A stretch of 64,000 nt of DNA, from positions 1,178,001 through 1,242,000 of the forward strand of contig NZ_CP120374.1 in assembly GCF_029892065.1 (NCBI RefSeq), read 5' to 3'. How positions within the stretch are numbered: the first letter of the stretch is position 1; every line of letters starts with the position of its first letter. The notes beneath the pieces were generated by a model. That model saw only the letters and a list, made by a program, of their open reading frames with translations, was not told the DNA's origin and did not search any database. Below are positions 1 through 8,826 of the stretch, one piece after another. The translations under genes and the position numbers were made by a program. Source of the stretch: Sinorhizobium garamanticum. GTDB lineage: Bacteria; Pseudomonadota; Alphaproteobacteria; Rhizobiales; Rhizobiaceae.

Positions 1-1992
1 CGCCGTCATGAAGGTGAGTTGCTGGAAGAACGGGTGGTCAGGAGGCAGGTCGCGGAACAGTTCGACGACGTTGCCGGCGATTTCCAGCCCCATCTCGTAG
101 AAGGTCTCGTGCAGGCCGGCCCTCCTCAGGACCGTCTTGAAGAACGGGTGGGCTTCGAGCGCCTTTTCCCACCGCGCCTGATCGGTCACCGTCCCGAAGA
201 GCAGGTTTTCGCCGATCGTCGCTTCGACATTGTAGGAACCAGGCTCGAAGAACACGACCAAGTCACTGAGCTTCTCGGCCTCGAGACGCCTGCGAAGGGC
301 CCCGCGCATCGCCACGATCTCATCGGCAAAAGCTTCGTGCCGCTCGGGATTGATGGTCGAGCGGACGGCAAGCGCCATGATGTCGTTTGTGAGAAGCACC
401 GTGTCGAGCACCGCTCTCACCTTCGCGAAGAGATCATCCGGGCCGGTTGCACCCGCGGCTCCATAATCGATCCAGTCGCTGTTAAGGTCGAGCGAGGGAT
501 TGCCGGCAAGTTTTGCTTCCAGCAGTTCCCACCGACGGTGGGCAGCCTTGTCGCCCTCGTAGACCACCTCTGTCAGCGGCGCGTGCTTGAGACCGTAAAG
601 CAGATTGTCGCCCAAGCTGCCCTGGAAGGTGTAGACCTCCGACGAGGCGTAGGAGATGCGCCGCCCGACGACCGATTCCGGTAGGTCATGGATATCGTCG
701 TCGCCGACGACGATCCTGCCGCTTTCGGGCCACGTCAGACGCCCGAACGCCTCGGCGAGTGCGTCTCCGCCGCCGGTGGAGCCGCCTGTGATCGCGATGG
801 TCTCGCCCGGCCGCACCTGCAGCGACACGTGTTCCACCACCTTCGAACCGCCGTCATCGGACACGGAAAGGTTGACGGCTGCAAGAGCCCCGGTGATCGG
901 CGCCACGGAGGTTACCGAGATCGCCTGGACACTGGGATCGATCAGCGGCTCGACGCTGAACTGCTCGACGACCTGGGCGTATTTGACCTGTACGTCCTGG
1001 CGCGCCTGATCCCAATCGATGAGTTCTTTCAACGGACCGGGCAGGTCCTTGTAGGCACCGATCACCGCAACGAGCTGGCCGATATCGAGCCGGCCCTGCA
1101 GGGCGAAGTAGCCGCCGATCGAGTAGAACAGGAATGGGGTGACTTGCGCCAAGAAGTTGTTCAGGAACTTGACCAGGAACTTCCACTGATAGAGGTCGTA
1201 GCGGATCTTGAATATCCGGCCGAGGCGGGCAGCAATGTCGGCCCTTTCATAGTTGGACGTGTCGTGCCCGCGAATGGTGCCGATGCCGTCGACGATCTCG
1301 CTGACCCGGCCCGACAATTCGCGCGCCGTCAACTGGCGCTCGCGCCCGAGCACGATCAACCGCCGCCGCATGCGTGGAATGATTACCGCCTGAATCGCAA
1401 CGATAAAGGCGGCGATGAGACCCAGCCACAGGCTCTGGAGCAGAATGAAGATCAGCGCCGTCAAAGCCTGGCCGCCGAGGAGCGCCGGTTGCACGAAGGC
1501 ATCGCCGGTGAACCCGCCAAGCGGCTCTACCTCGTCCTTGATCATTGTCGAGATTTCGGCGGGCTTCACGCGCTTGAAGTGGCTCGGCGGGAAGCGCAGC
1601 ACGCGGTCCACGAGTTCGAAGCGGATGCGCCGCAGGAGGCGCTCGCCGAGCCGGCCCTTATAGGTATTGATGTAGAACTTGAAGAGCCCGTTGATGATGA
1701 CGAGCAGCAGGAAAACAAGGCTGAGGGCAAGCAGCATTCCCTCTCGCTCAAGTTGAAAGCCCGAAAACAGATTGACCTCGCCGAAACCGGGCAAGCTGAA
1801 GGAAACCGGCAGGAAGGCCTGGGTCGCCTCGGGGCCTTCGAACCCCTCACCCTGAATCGGTCCGTTGACGATCTGCTTGGGCAGATCGAAGGACAGGAAA
1901 TAGGGTATCATCGACAGCGCGACGACCAGCAGGATCCAAAGCTGCTGCTTGCGCGTGTGAGTCCAGATGTAGCGGGAAAGACGTGTTTCCAT
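1..1992 (-). CDS. ABC-exporter-like membrane protein/ATPase, partial (3' end beyond window)
   Basis: The start is ATG at 1992 and at least 664 residues are present; the gene continues past base 1. The N-terminal third has about six hydrophobic segments (near residues 15-35, 90-115, 165-215 and 295-345), as in the ABC exporter membrane domain. A nucleotide-binding-like region follows, but its Walker A is degenerate: residues 403-410 read GGSTGGGD, so the invariant Lys and Ser/Thr are Gly409 and Asp410. The segment that normally follows the Q-loop occurs twice, as GDNLLYG (461-467) and GENLLFG (594-600), which implies an insertion of about 130 residues before the signature motif. Signature and Walker B, if present, lie outside the window. 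The ABC exporter family moves lipids, glycolipids or proteins outward; the substrate here is unknown. It is divergent from the neighbouring methyltransferase. Confidence 0.75.
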   Translation of the reverse strand, partial: METRLSRYIWTHTRKQQLWILLVVALSMIPYFLSFDLPKQIVNGPIQGEGFEGPEATQAFLPVSFSLPGFGEVNLFSGFQLEREGMLLALSLVFLLLVIINGLFKFYINTYKGRLGERLLRRIRFELVDRVLRFPPSHFKRVKPAEISTMIKDEVEPLGGFTGDAFVQPALLGGQALTALIFILLQSLWLGLIAAFIVAIQAVIIPRMRRRLIVLGRERQLTARELSGRVSEIVDGIGTIRGHDTSNYERADIAARLGRIFKIRYDLYQWKFLVKFLNNFLAQVTPFLFYSIGGYFALQGRLDIGQLVAVIGAYKDLPGPLKELIDWDQARQDVQVKYAQVVEQFSVEPLIDPSVQAISVTSVAPITGALAAVNLSVSDDGGSKVVEHVSLQVRPGETIAITGGSTGGGDALAEAFGRLTWPESGRIVVGDDDIHDLPESVVGRRISYASSEVYTFQGSLGDNLLYGLKHAPLTEVVYEGDKAAHRRWELLEAKLAGNPSLDLNSDWIDYGAAGATGPDDLFAKVRAVLDTVLLTNDIMALAVRSTINPERHEAFADEIVAMRGALRRRLEAEKLSDLVVFFEPGSYNVEATIGENLLFGTVTDQARWEKALEAHPFFKTVLRRAGLHETFYEMGLEIAGNVVELFRDLPPDHPFFQQLTFMTA

Positions 1993-2303
1993 GTGCTGGC
2001 AATGTGACCTAACTTAAATACAGGATCGCCGGGCCGATCGAACCGGCCGACTCCTGTCGCAAATGGTTCCAGTCCATCAAATCGTCAATGGACTCGCGCT
2101 TCATCCACGGAATCGTGACTGCCGGCATGAGAGCAGAGCCTTGCCCCATGTCAAGCGGACGCGAACCACGAGTAACATCCGTCGAACAGATCGCCCCTTC
2201 TGCAAGGCCCGGACGGTTCCTTGCAGATGCGGCGAGCATCTGCGGCTCGAGGTATACTCGCGCGTGGCTTGCACTCGCCTACCCGTCAGCTTACAACAGC
2301 CTC
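1993..2303. other. Divergent intergenic region
   Basis: This stretch of 311 bases lies between the divergent ABC-exporter-like gene and the methyltransferase, so promoters for both should be here. I see no convincing -35/-10 pair. The methyltransferase frame stays open upstream to an ATG at 2088, so part of this stretch may instead encode its N-terminus. Confidence 0.4.
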
Positions 2304-2972
2304 ATGATGCATGCCACCCATACTCCTCCCGAAGATTGGCACGAGAACGCCTATGATCTCGTGCGCGGGATCGCCGCCTATTCCGGCAGCGCCGTGGTGG
2401 CTGGCATAGGCAGGGTGATCGCCAAGCACCGGGATGCGGACATCGCCAACGCGTTCAACTACAAGCAGGTCGGCTGCAAGATCTGGGCGCGCGACAAGCT
2501 CTTCGAAAACACCGGCTCGGTCTTCAACCGTGTAGCAGTGCTTGGCGGCTGGTACGGCATTCTGCCCGCGATGCTTTTCGAAGACACGCGCTTCAACATC
2601 GGCGCCATCGACAGTTACGACATCGATCCTGCGGTGGAGGAGGTCGCGCGCACGCTCAATTCAGCGCATGGTGACCGTTTCCGTGCGATCACGGCGGATA
2701 TGTATGCTCTCGACTATCGAACGATCGGGGCCGACCTGATTGTCAACACGAGTTGCGAACACATTGCCGATCTCAAGCTCTGGCTCGAGCTCCTTCCTCC
2801 GGGCACTCGTGTGCTGCTGCAGTCAAACGACTACTTCAGCGAGCCGACGCATATAAGCTGCGTATCCTCGCTTGAGGAATTCCAAACGCGCGCCGGTCTA
2901 GCGAAGCTCGATTTCGCAGGCACGTTGCCAATGAAGAAATACAATCGCTTCATGCTGATCGGGACGGTCTGA
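2304..2972 (+). CDS. Predicted SAM-dependent methyltransferase, small
   Basis: The protein has 222 residues from the ATG at 2304. A hydrophobic strand followed by VLGGWYG resembles the SAM-binding glycine loop, and SYDIDP about 30 residues later fits the acidic residue that binds the ribose of SAM. A TSCEHI segment fits the post-loop strand of Rossmann methyltransferases. The substrate is not evident. The frame is open back to an ATG at 2088, which would add 72 residues rich in Arg, Ser and Ala. I prefer 2304 because the recognisable fold begins there, although no strong ribosome-binding site is visible at either start. The 3' end overlaps the convergent glycosyltransferase by 23 bases. The fold is moderately sure and the role is unknown. 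Confidence 0.6.
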   Translation: MMHATHTPPEDWHENAYDLVRGIAAYSGSAVVAGIGRVIAKHRDADIANAFNYKQVGCKIWARDKLFENTGSVFNRVAVLGGWYGILPAMLFEDTRFNIGAIDSYDIDPAVEEVARTLNSAHGDRFRAITADMYALDYRTIGADLIVNTSCEHIADLKLWLELLPPGTRVLLQSNDYFSEPTHISCVSSLEEFQTRAGLAKLDFAGTLPMKKYNRFMLIGTV

Positions 2973-4128
2973 CCTTCCGCTGTTGCAGCTCCTCCCTGAG
3001 GATCGTTGCGGTGCTGGCAGCGCCGGTGAGATCGAGCGGCGGAATCTTTGGCTTTGGTCGCGCAAGCATCGCCTCTATGTCCCGTGCGAGCCGGTCGGAA
3101 GTGATGCCTTCTTCCGGCAGGACGCCCGCAAGGCCGAGCCTTTCGAGCCGTTCTGCGCGCGTGCTCTGCTCGGTTTCGCCGCCCGCAGTGAAGGGAATGA
3201 GCAACGAGCCGCAGCCGGCGCGAAGAATGTCGCACACGGTGTTGTATCCTGCCTGCGAGACAGAGAGCCGCGCGCCCGCGAGCAGGCCTGCAAAATCCTG
3301 GCGAAAGCGGAAGAGGCTGACCCCGTTGGGAGCTGCGGCGGCGAGATCATCGAAATCGCTCTGCGGCAGGTTAGGCCCGGTTACGATGCACCAGCGAAGC
3401 GCCTTCGGCAGCATCATTGCTGCACCAAGTGCCGCGCTGATCAGCTCCTTCCCGACAGCACCACCGCCGGCCGAAACCACGATGTCGAATATCTCATTCG
3501 CTTCGGCTGGCGGCGGCGGTGCGACGAGACCCGTGTAGGCAACCTTTTCCGCGATCTCGCCGGCGAGCGGAAAGGTTTCCTCGAGACGCGCAAAGGCCGG
3601 GTCGCCGTGAACGAGCACGAGATCGAAATGCGCCTTGACCAGATCCACGGTCTCCTCGGCACGGCCGGGTTTGACCCGTTCCTGCAGTATGTCACGCAGC
3701 GAAGTCGCCACCAGCGGCCGCGGCTCCATGGCCGCGATGGCATCGAGCAGCGGCAGCAATTCAAAGCGCATCTGTCTGCGACCGAACGGAAAGGCCTCGA
3801 TGATGACGACATCAGGCTTCGAGGCGTGCAGCGCTTCGATCAACAGGTTCTTGCGGTGCTGCTGAAAAGCATCCGTGACCGGATTGCCGTCGGCATCGCT
3901 CAGGCCGGAAAAGCCCTTGTCGCCAGCCGTTACCGGCGGCAGCGCGATCGTCGCCAGACCCTCGCCCGGGAACCCGGGAACCGGTGCGCCGCCCGTGACC
4001 ATCGTGACGTCGAACCCGTCGGCGGACAACGCTTTAGCGATACGGCTCGCTCGCGCCAAATGCCCGATGCCGAGCAGATGCTGCACGTAGAAGAAGACGC
4101 GACGCTTGCTCAAGAGGCTTTGCTCCAC
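2950..4128 (-). CDS. Glycosyltransferase of MurG/GT28-like fold
   Basis: The protein has 392 residues. The N-terminus carries YVQHLLGIGHLARA, the glycine-rich loop with a GHLxR signature seen in MurG/GT-B glycosyltransferases. The C-terminal half has DIVVSAGGGAVG and then SVSQAGYNTVCDIL, the nucleotide-sugar-binding region in which the SQAGYNT element resembles the GGYNT motif of GT28 proteins. It presumably transfers a sugar from a nucleotide donor at the cytoplasmic face. It is the last of three same-strand glycosyltransferases (5362-6576, 4110-5357, this one) and overlaps the previous gene by 19 bases, so translational coupling is likely. Donor and acceptor are unknown. Confidence 0.8.
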   Translation of the reverse strand: MEQSLLSKRRVFFYVQHLLGIGHLARASRIAKALSADGFDVTMVTGGAPVPGFPGEGLATIALPPVTAGDKGFSGLSDADGNPVTDAFQQHRKNLLIEALHASKPDVVIIEAFPFGRRQMRFELLPLLDAIAAMEPRPLVATSLRDILQERVKPGRAEETVDLVKAHFDLVLVHGDPAFARLEETFPLAGEIAEKVAYTGLVAPPPPAEANEIFDIVVSAGGGAVGKELISAALGAAMMLPKALRWCIVTGPNLPQSDFDDLAAAAPNGVSLFRFRQDFAGLLAGARLSVSQAGYNTVCDILRAGCGSLLIPFTAGGETEQSTRAERLERLGLAGVLPEEGITSDRLARDIEAMLARPKPKIPPLDLTGAASTATILREELQQRKVRPSRSA

Positions 4129-5357
4129 TCGCTTTGAAAGAGCCCGATCAGTTGGGTGACGCTGGAATGATGGTCGAACTCGGCGCGAACGCGCTGTTCG
4201 GCAGCAGTGCCGAGTTGTCGCCTGAGATCCGGGTCGCGAACCAGCCGTTCAAGCGCCAGGGCAAGCGCCCGCGGGTCCTCGGGCGGCACGAGGAGACCGT
4301 TCTGATAGTCCGTCAGCAACTCCGGAACGCCCGAGACGGATGTCGAGACGCAAGGCAGCCGTTGGCTCGACGCTTCCACCAAGACGTTCGGCAGGCCGTC
4401 ACGATCGCCATTGGCCGCAACCCGGCACGCCAGCGCGAAGATGTCGCTGTCGCGGTAATGCTGAAGCACGTCGGTCTGGTCGAGCGCCCCCTTCCAGCGC
4501 ACCCGCTCGGCAACACCGAGCTCGGCGGCAAGCTTCTTGAGGTCGCCAGCCAGTTCGCCTGAGCCGATGTGATCGAAGCGCCAGTTGAGATCGGCTGGCA
4601 GCAGCGACAGGGCCTTCAGCAGGATGTCATAGCCCTTCTTGGCGACGGCGCGTCCGACGCTGACGATTCGTACCGGATCGGCCGGGTCGGAGCCGTCGCG
4701 GCGGGAATGGTCACCGCCAAAGGCCGGGAAACGGTCGAGATCGAGGCCGTGGTAGCTCAGATGCACCCGGGATTTCTCGGGCGTCAGGCTTTGCAGATGC
4801 TCAAAACCGCTCCGCGTGCAGGTAACGGTCCAGCGGGCGCGGTCGAGCTTTCCGGAAAGCTCCCAGTTGGACGACGTCCAGATGTCCTTGGCATGAGCGG
4901 AGCAGGTCCAGGGGATGCCTGCGATGATACTGGCATAGCCGGTCACTGAAGCGGGTGTGTGAATGAAATGTGCGTGAAGCCAAGTCGCCGCGCCCGGCCA
5001 TTCGGCAACCAGCACCAGCGCCTGACCAAACCGCCGGAAGCGGTTGCGCGACGGGTCGCGCACGAGATCCCAAAGGAATGGGCCAAGCGCGCGCCAGAAA
5101 CCGGCTTTCGGCATCAATCGGAGCGCGGCGCGAAGCACGCGCCACGGTTCCTCATGCAGATATTCCGGCAAATAGTGGACGTCGGCCCGGATTTCGTCGT
5201 GCACGGGATGACGCTTGTCATCGGTCGGACGACGGAGCGCAACGAGAACGAGTTCGTGCCCGGCCTTTTCGAGGCCGAGCAGTTCCTGCGCAATGAAGGT
5301 TTCCGACAGCCGCGGGTAGCCTTTCAGGATGACGGCAATCTTGCGATTTGGCGACAC
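4110..5357 (-). CDS. Glycosyltransferase, GT4 family
   Basis: The protein has 415 residues with the two-domain GT-B layout. The N-terminus has VILKGYPRLSETFI, a motif common in GT4 enzymes of polysaccharide clusters. Central HAHFIHTPASV and SAHAKDIW segments resemble the acceptor-binding region. The C-terminal domain has VSVGRAVAKKGYDILL and DGLPNVLVEASSQRLP, the E-x7-E-like donor site. A retaining hexosyl transfer to a lipid-linked glycan is expected. It sits between two MurG-like transferases, 4 bases after the upstream one and overlapping the downstream one, so the three are probably one transcript. Sugar specificity cannot be read. Confidence 0.85.
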   Translation of the reverse strand: MSPNRKIAVILKGYPRLSETFIAQELLGLEKAGHELVLVALRRPTDDKRHPVHDEIRADVHYLPEYLHEEPWRVLRAALRLMPKAGFWRALGPFLWDLVRDPSRNRFRRFGQALVLVAEWPGAATWLHAHFIHTPASVTGYASIIAGIPWTCSAHAKDIWTSSNWELSGKLDRARWTVTCTRSGFEHLQSLTPEKSRVHLSYHGLDLDRFPAFGGDHSRRDGSDPADPVRIVSVGRAVAKKGYDILLKALSLLPADLNWRFDHIGSGELAGDLKKLAAELGVAERVRWKGALDQTDVLQHYRDSDIFALACRVAANGDRDGLPNVLVEASSQRLPCVSTSVSGVPELLTDYQNGLLVPPEDPRALALALERLVRDPDLRRQLGTAAEQRVRAEFDHHSSVTQLIGLFQSEWSKAS

Positions 5358-5361
5358 TGGC

Positions 5362-6576
5362 TCAGCTCGTCTGCTTTACGATGCTCAAGTGCTCTTTCGA
5401 TCTGTGATCGAGCCAGTTGCCGACAAGCTCGGAGATGTGGACAAGGCCTTCCAGCCTCAGGCCATTGGCAGCGCGCGATGGCGGCGCGCGCCCCGGCAAA
5501 GCCTTCAGCGCAGCCGCAAACCGCAACGGATCCTCGGCCTCATGGGGAAGCAGCATCTCGACGAGGCCAAGGTCGGACGCGCGTCGAGCCCGAATCAACT
5601 GTTCCTCGCGCGGCTCGAGCCGCGGCACGATCAAGGCCGGCTTGTCGAAGGAGAGAATCTCGCAATAGGTGTTGTAGCCGCCCATCGAGACAACCCCTCT
5701 CGCGCCGGCGATAAGTTCCTCCATGCGATTGTCGAACTCGATTATCTTGATGAAAGGAATGCGACCGCCCTTCTTGATCAGCTTGTTGCGCTGCTTGGCC
5801 GGCATGTACGGCCCGAGCACCACGAGGGCGTTGTGCGTCAGTTCGGGATCCTGTTGATAGGCGTGGATCACGTCATGGATGAGTTCGGCGCCGTCGCCGC
5901 CGCCACCGGTGGTGACGAGGATATAATCGCCCTCGGGCCTATGGTCGGGCAATCCGTCATGCGGAACGCTCCGCTGCAGGAAACCGACGAAGTTCATGCG
6001 GTCGCGGACGGCTGTGGGCACCTCGAGGCCCACCAGCGGATCGTAAAAATCCGGCGGACCATAGACCCAGATCGTATCGTAGAACTGCTCGATCTTGCGC
6101 ATGGTGTCGCGCCGCTTCCATTCGACTTCGAGCAGGTGCGGTGCGTCCATGATCTCCCGAAGACCAAGCACCAACTTCGTCCCGTGGGTCTTAAGATAGG
6201 TGAGCGTATCCTCGACCTCGCCACGCAGGCCCATGGGCTCCTTGTCGACGATGAAGATGTCCGGCTTGAACGTCTCGGCGGCCGAGCGGATGATCGACTG
6301 CCGCATCTTCAGCGTCTCGTGCAATTCGATATGCCGGTCGAGCGAGGTGTACTCACCGTTTCTGAGCTTGATGACGCTCGGTATCTTCACGAAATCGACG
6401 CGCGCACGATAATCGAAAGCCCCGGCGATCGTTGCACCGGAGATGATCAAGACCTGCAGCCCGCTATAGTCTTCCACGAGCGCATGCGCGATCGTCCGAC
6501 AACGCCGCAGGTGACCCAGGCCGAAAGTGTCGTGGCTGTACATGAGGATCCGGGCATCCTCGAAACGCCGTACCAT
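5362..6576 (-). CDS. Glycosyltransferase of MurG/GT28-like fold
   Basis: The protein has 404 residues. The N-terminal YSHDTFGLGHLRRC matches the glycine-rich, GHLRR-bearing loop of the MurG-like family, and the C-terminal half has VTTGGGGDGAEL and VSMGGYNTYCEIL, the expected donor-binding loops. It is a distant paralogue of the gene at 2950-4128, with the same architecture and motifs. It lies 78 bases after the permease at 6655-7830 on the same strand and 4 bases before the next glycosyltransferase, so it may be read through from the transporter operon. The substrate is unknown. Confidence 0.8.
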   Translation of the reverse strand: MVRRFEDARILMYSHDTFGLGHLRRCRTIAHALVEDYSGLQVLIISGATIAGAFDYRARVDFVKIPSVIKLRNGEYTSLDRHIELHETLKMRQSIIRSAAETFKPDIFIVDKEPMGLRGEVEDTLTYLKTHGTKLVLGLREIMDAPHLLEVEWKRRDTMRKIEQFYDTIWVYGPPDFYDPLVGLEVPTAVRDRMNFVGFLQRSVPHDGLPDHRPEGDYILVTTGGGGDGAELIHDVIHAYQQDPELTHNALVVLGPYMPAKQRNKLIKKGGRIPFIKIIEFDNRMEELIAGARGVVSMGGYNTYCEILSFDKPALIVPRLEPREEQLIRARRASDLGLVEMLLPHEAEDPLRFAAALKALPGRAPPSRAANGLRLEGLVHISELVGNWLDHRSKEHLSIVKQTS

Positions 6577-6654
6577 GCGAAGAACCTTTCGCTCATTACC
6601 ATGAGGGCTGCAACAGGATGCAGCGCTCGCGGGCAGTCAAAGGAAGTGCCGGCC

Positions 6655-7830
6655 TTATTTGTAGGGATCGGCGGCGTCGCGCAACCCATCTCCCAGGAAG
6701 TTGAACGCCAAAATCACAAGAATGACTGGTATAGTCGGAAACAGCAGCCAGGGATAGAAAGCGATGACGCTGACGCTCTTTGCCTCCGTCAGCAGGATGC
6801 CCCAGCTCGTTATCGGCGGGCGCAGTCCCAACCCGAGGAAGCTCAGCGCAGTCTCGCCGAGGATCATGCCGGGAATGGAGATCGTCGCTGTTGCAATAAG
6901 ATGGGACATGAACCCCGGCACGAGATGGCGCCCGATGATGCGGCTGCTTTTCGCGCCCATCAGTTGGGCCGCAAGCACATAGTCCTCCTCGCGCAGCGCA
7001 AGCAGCTTCGAGCGAACGGCCCGTGCAAGCCCAGTCCAGTCGAGAAGCCCCAGAATCACGGTGATCCCGAGATAGATGAGGATCGGGCTCCATGTGGCCG
7101 GCATGATGGCCGCAAGCGACAGCCACAGCGGAATGCTCGGAATCGACTGCAGCACCTCGATCAATCTCTGGACCAGGAGATCGAAAACCCCGCCGTGATA
7201 GCCGGCAAGCCCCCCGATGACGATGCCGAGCACGAAGCTCACGGTAATGCCGAGAAGGCCGATCGTTAGTGAAATCCGCGCACCGTAGATGATGCGCGAT
7301 AGCACATCGCGTCCGAGCCTGTCGGTCCCCAGGAGGAAGAGCTGACCGCCCTCCGCAGGACAGACGACATGCAGGTTGCTCTCGAAAAGTCCCCAGAATC
7401 GATAGCTGTCACCGCGGCAGAAGAAGCGGATCCGCTGGATGTCCGATGGGTTGTCGGCATAGTTCCGCTTCAGCGTTGCCATGTCCAGCGTCATTGTCCG
7501 GCCATAGACGAAGGGGCCGACAAATGCGCCGTCATGAAAAAGACGGACTGTCTGCGGCGGCGCGTAGATGAAATCGACGTTGCGCGTATGCAGATTGTAC
7601 GGCGCCAGAAACTCGCAAAAGAGGATCATGACGTAGAGGGCTGCCAGGAAAACGCCGGAGGCGAGCGCCAGCTTGTGGCGCTTGAACTTCCACCACATCA
7701 GGCGCAGCTGCGACGCCTGGTTCACGCGCACCTGCTCCTCCGTCATCACCTCGACGGAATAGGGATCGAACGGGGCGGTCGATACATAATGCGACAGGGG
7801 TTCGCCGGGCGCCGGAATCGGTGACGTCAC
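6655..7830 (-). CDS. ABC importer permease, DppC/OppC/YejE type
   Basis: This inner-membrane permease of 391 residues belongs to the oligopeptide/nickel/oligosaccharide class. It has one N-terminal membrane segment (about residues 55-75), a periplasmic stretch of about 100 residues, and then five membrane segments. The GTDRLGRDVLSR motif that opens the transport domain is present. The EAA-like coupling loop with G near LMGAKSSRIIGRHLVP contacts the ATPase. The start overlaps the upstream permease stop by 4 bases (ATGA), indicating translational coupling. It acts with the genes at 7827-12617. The family takes up peptides or, in rhizobia, oligosaccharides such as alpha-galactosides; the substrate here is open. 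Confidence 0.9.
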   Translation of the reverse strand: MTSPIPAPGEPLSHYVSTAPFDPYSVEVMTEEQVRVNQASQLRLMWWKFKRHKLALASGVFLAALYVMILFCEFLAPYNLHTRNVDFIYAPPQTVRLFHDGAFVGPFVYGRTMTLDMATLKRNYADNPSDIQRIRFFCRGDSYRFWGLFESNLHVVCPAEGGQLFLLGTDRLGRDVLSRIIYGARISLTIGLLGITVSFVLGIVIGGLAGYHGGVFDLLVQRLIEVLQSIPSIPLWLSLAAIMPATWSPILIYLGITVILGLLDWTGLARAVRSKLLALREEDYVLAAQLMGAKSSRIIGRHLVPGFMSHLIATATISIPGMILGETALSFLGLGLRPPITSWGILLTEAKSVSVIAFYPWLLFPTIPVILVILAFNFLGDGLRDAADPYK

Positions 7831-8825
7831 TTCGTACTCCTGCCTTGCAGACGGATTCTGGGATCGAGAACGGCGAGCGCGAGATCGGATATCAGCACGC
7901 CGATGACCGTGAGAAATGCGAGAAACATAAGGAACGAGCCGGCGAGGTACATGTCCTGGCTCTGCAGCGCCTTGATCAACATCGGTCCCGTCGTTTCAAG
8001 CGAAAGGACGATCGCCGTGATTTCCGCGCCGGAGATGATCGCCGGCAGGATCGAGCCGATATCCGAGATGAAGAAGTTGAGCGCCATGCGCAACGGATAT
8101 TTGAGCAGGGTCCGTGTGGGCGGGAGCCCCTTTGCCCGGGCGGTGACGACATATTGCTTTTGAAGCTCGTCGAGCAGGTTGGCCCTGAGCCGCCGGATCA
8201 TGCCAGCCGTTCCCGCCGCGCCTATGATGATCACCGGTATCCACATGTGCTCGAGCATGGACCTGGCCTTCGCCCAGCTCATCGGCTGGGAGAGATATTG
8301 CTGGTCCATGAGATGGCCGATCGAGGTGCCGAACCAGATATTGGCGAAATACATGAGAATCAGCGCCAGCATGAAGTTGGGCACCGCAATGCCGATGAGA
8401 CCGATCAGCGACAGGCCGTAATCGCCCCAGCTGTATTGGTGGGTCGCGGCATAGATGCCGATCGGAAAGGCGATTATCCAAGTCAGCATAATGGTGAAGA
8501 AGGAGACAAGGATCGTTAGCCAGAGCCGGTCTCCGACGACCTCGCTCACCGGCAGCTCATATTCGAACGAATAGCCGAAGTCGCCCTGCAGCATGCCGGC
8601 GACCCAGTAGATGTAGCGCAGCAGCGGCGGTTGATCGAAACCGTAATCTTTGCGCAGGGCTTCGATCTGCTCCATGTTGACGCCTTCGCCCTGCGCCCTG
8701 AGCTCGGCGACGTAGCTCTCGAAATAGTCTCCCGGCGGCAGTTCGATGATGGCGAACACCAGGGCCGAGATAATCAGGAGGGTCGGGACCATCGCCGCAA
8801 TACGCCAGAGAATGTATCGCAGCAT
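7827..8825 (-). CDS. ABC importer permease, DppB/OppB/YejB type
   Basis: The protein has 332 residues starting at ATG 8825. The frame is open further upstream, but the typical N-terminus (MLRYILWRIAAMVPTLLIIS) begins here, one base after the binding-protein stop. Six hydrophobic helices are visible, with a periplasmic loop after the first and the coupling motif ARAKGLPPTRTLLKYPLR near residue 235. It pairs with the YejE-like permease, which it overlaps by 4 bases. Family knowledge supports uptake of peptides or oligosaccharides across the inner membrane; the order binding protein, B-permease, C-permease is normal for the class. Confidence 0.9.
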   Translation of the reverse strand: MLRYILWRIAAMVPTLLIISALVFAIIELPPGDYFESYVAELRAQGEGVNMEQIEALRKDYGFDQPPLLRYIYWVAGMLQGDFGYSFEYELPVSEVVGDRLWLTILVSFFTIMLTWIIAFPIGIYAATHQYSWGDYGLSLIGLIGIAVPNFMLALILMYFANIWFGTSIGHLMDQQYLSQPMSWAKARSMLEHMWIPVIIIGAAGTAGMIRRLRANLLDELQKQYVVTARAKGLPPTRTLLKYPLRMALNFFISDIGSILPAIISGAEITAIVLSLETTGPMLIKALQSQDMYLAGSFLMFLAFLTVIGVLISDLALAVLDPRIRLQGRSTK

Positions 8826-8826
8826 C

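Noticed and set aside
688..2007. Rightward open frame of 439 codons
   Set aside because: It is the complement of the ABC-exporter-like gene, whose membrane helices and ATPase-like segments are clear on the minus strand.
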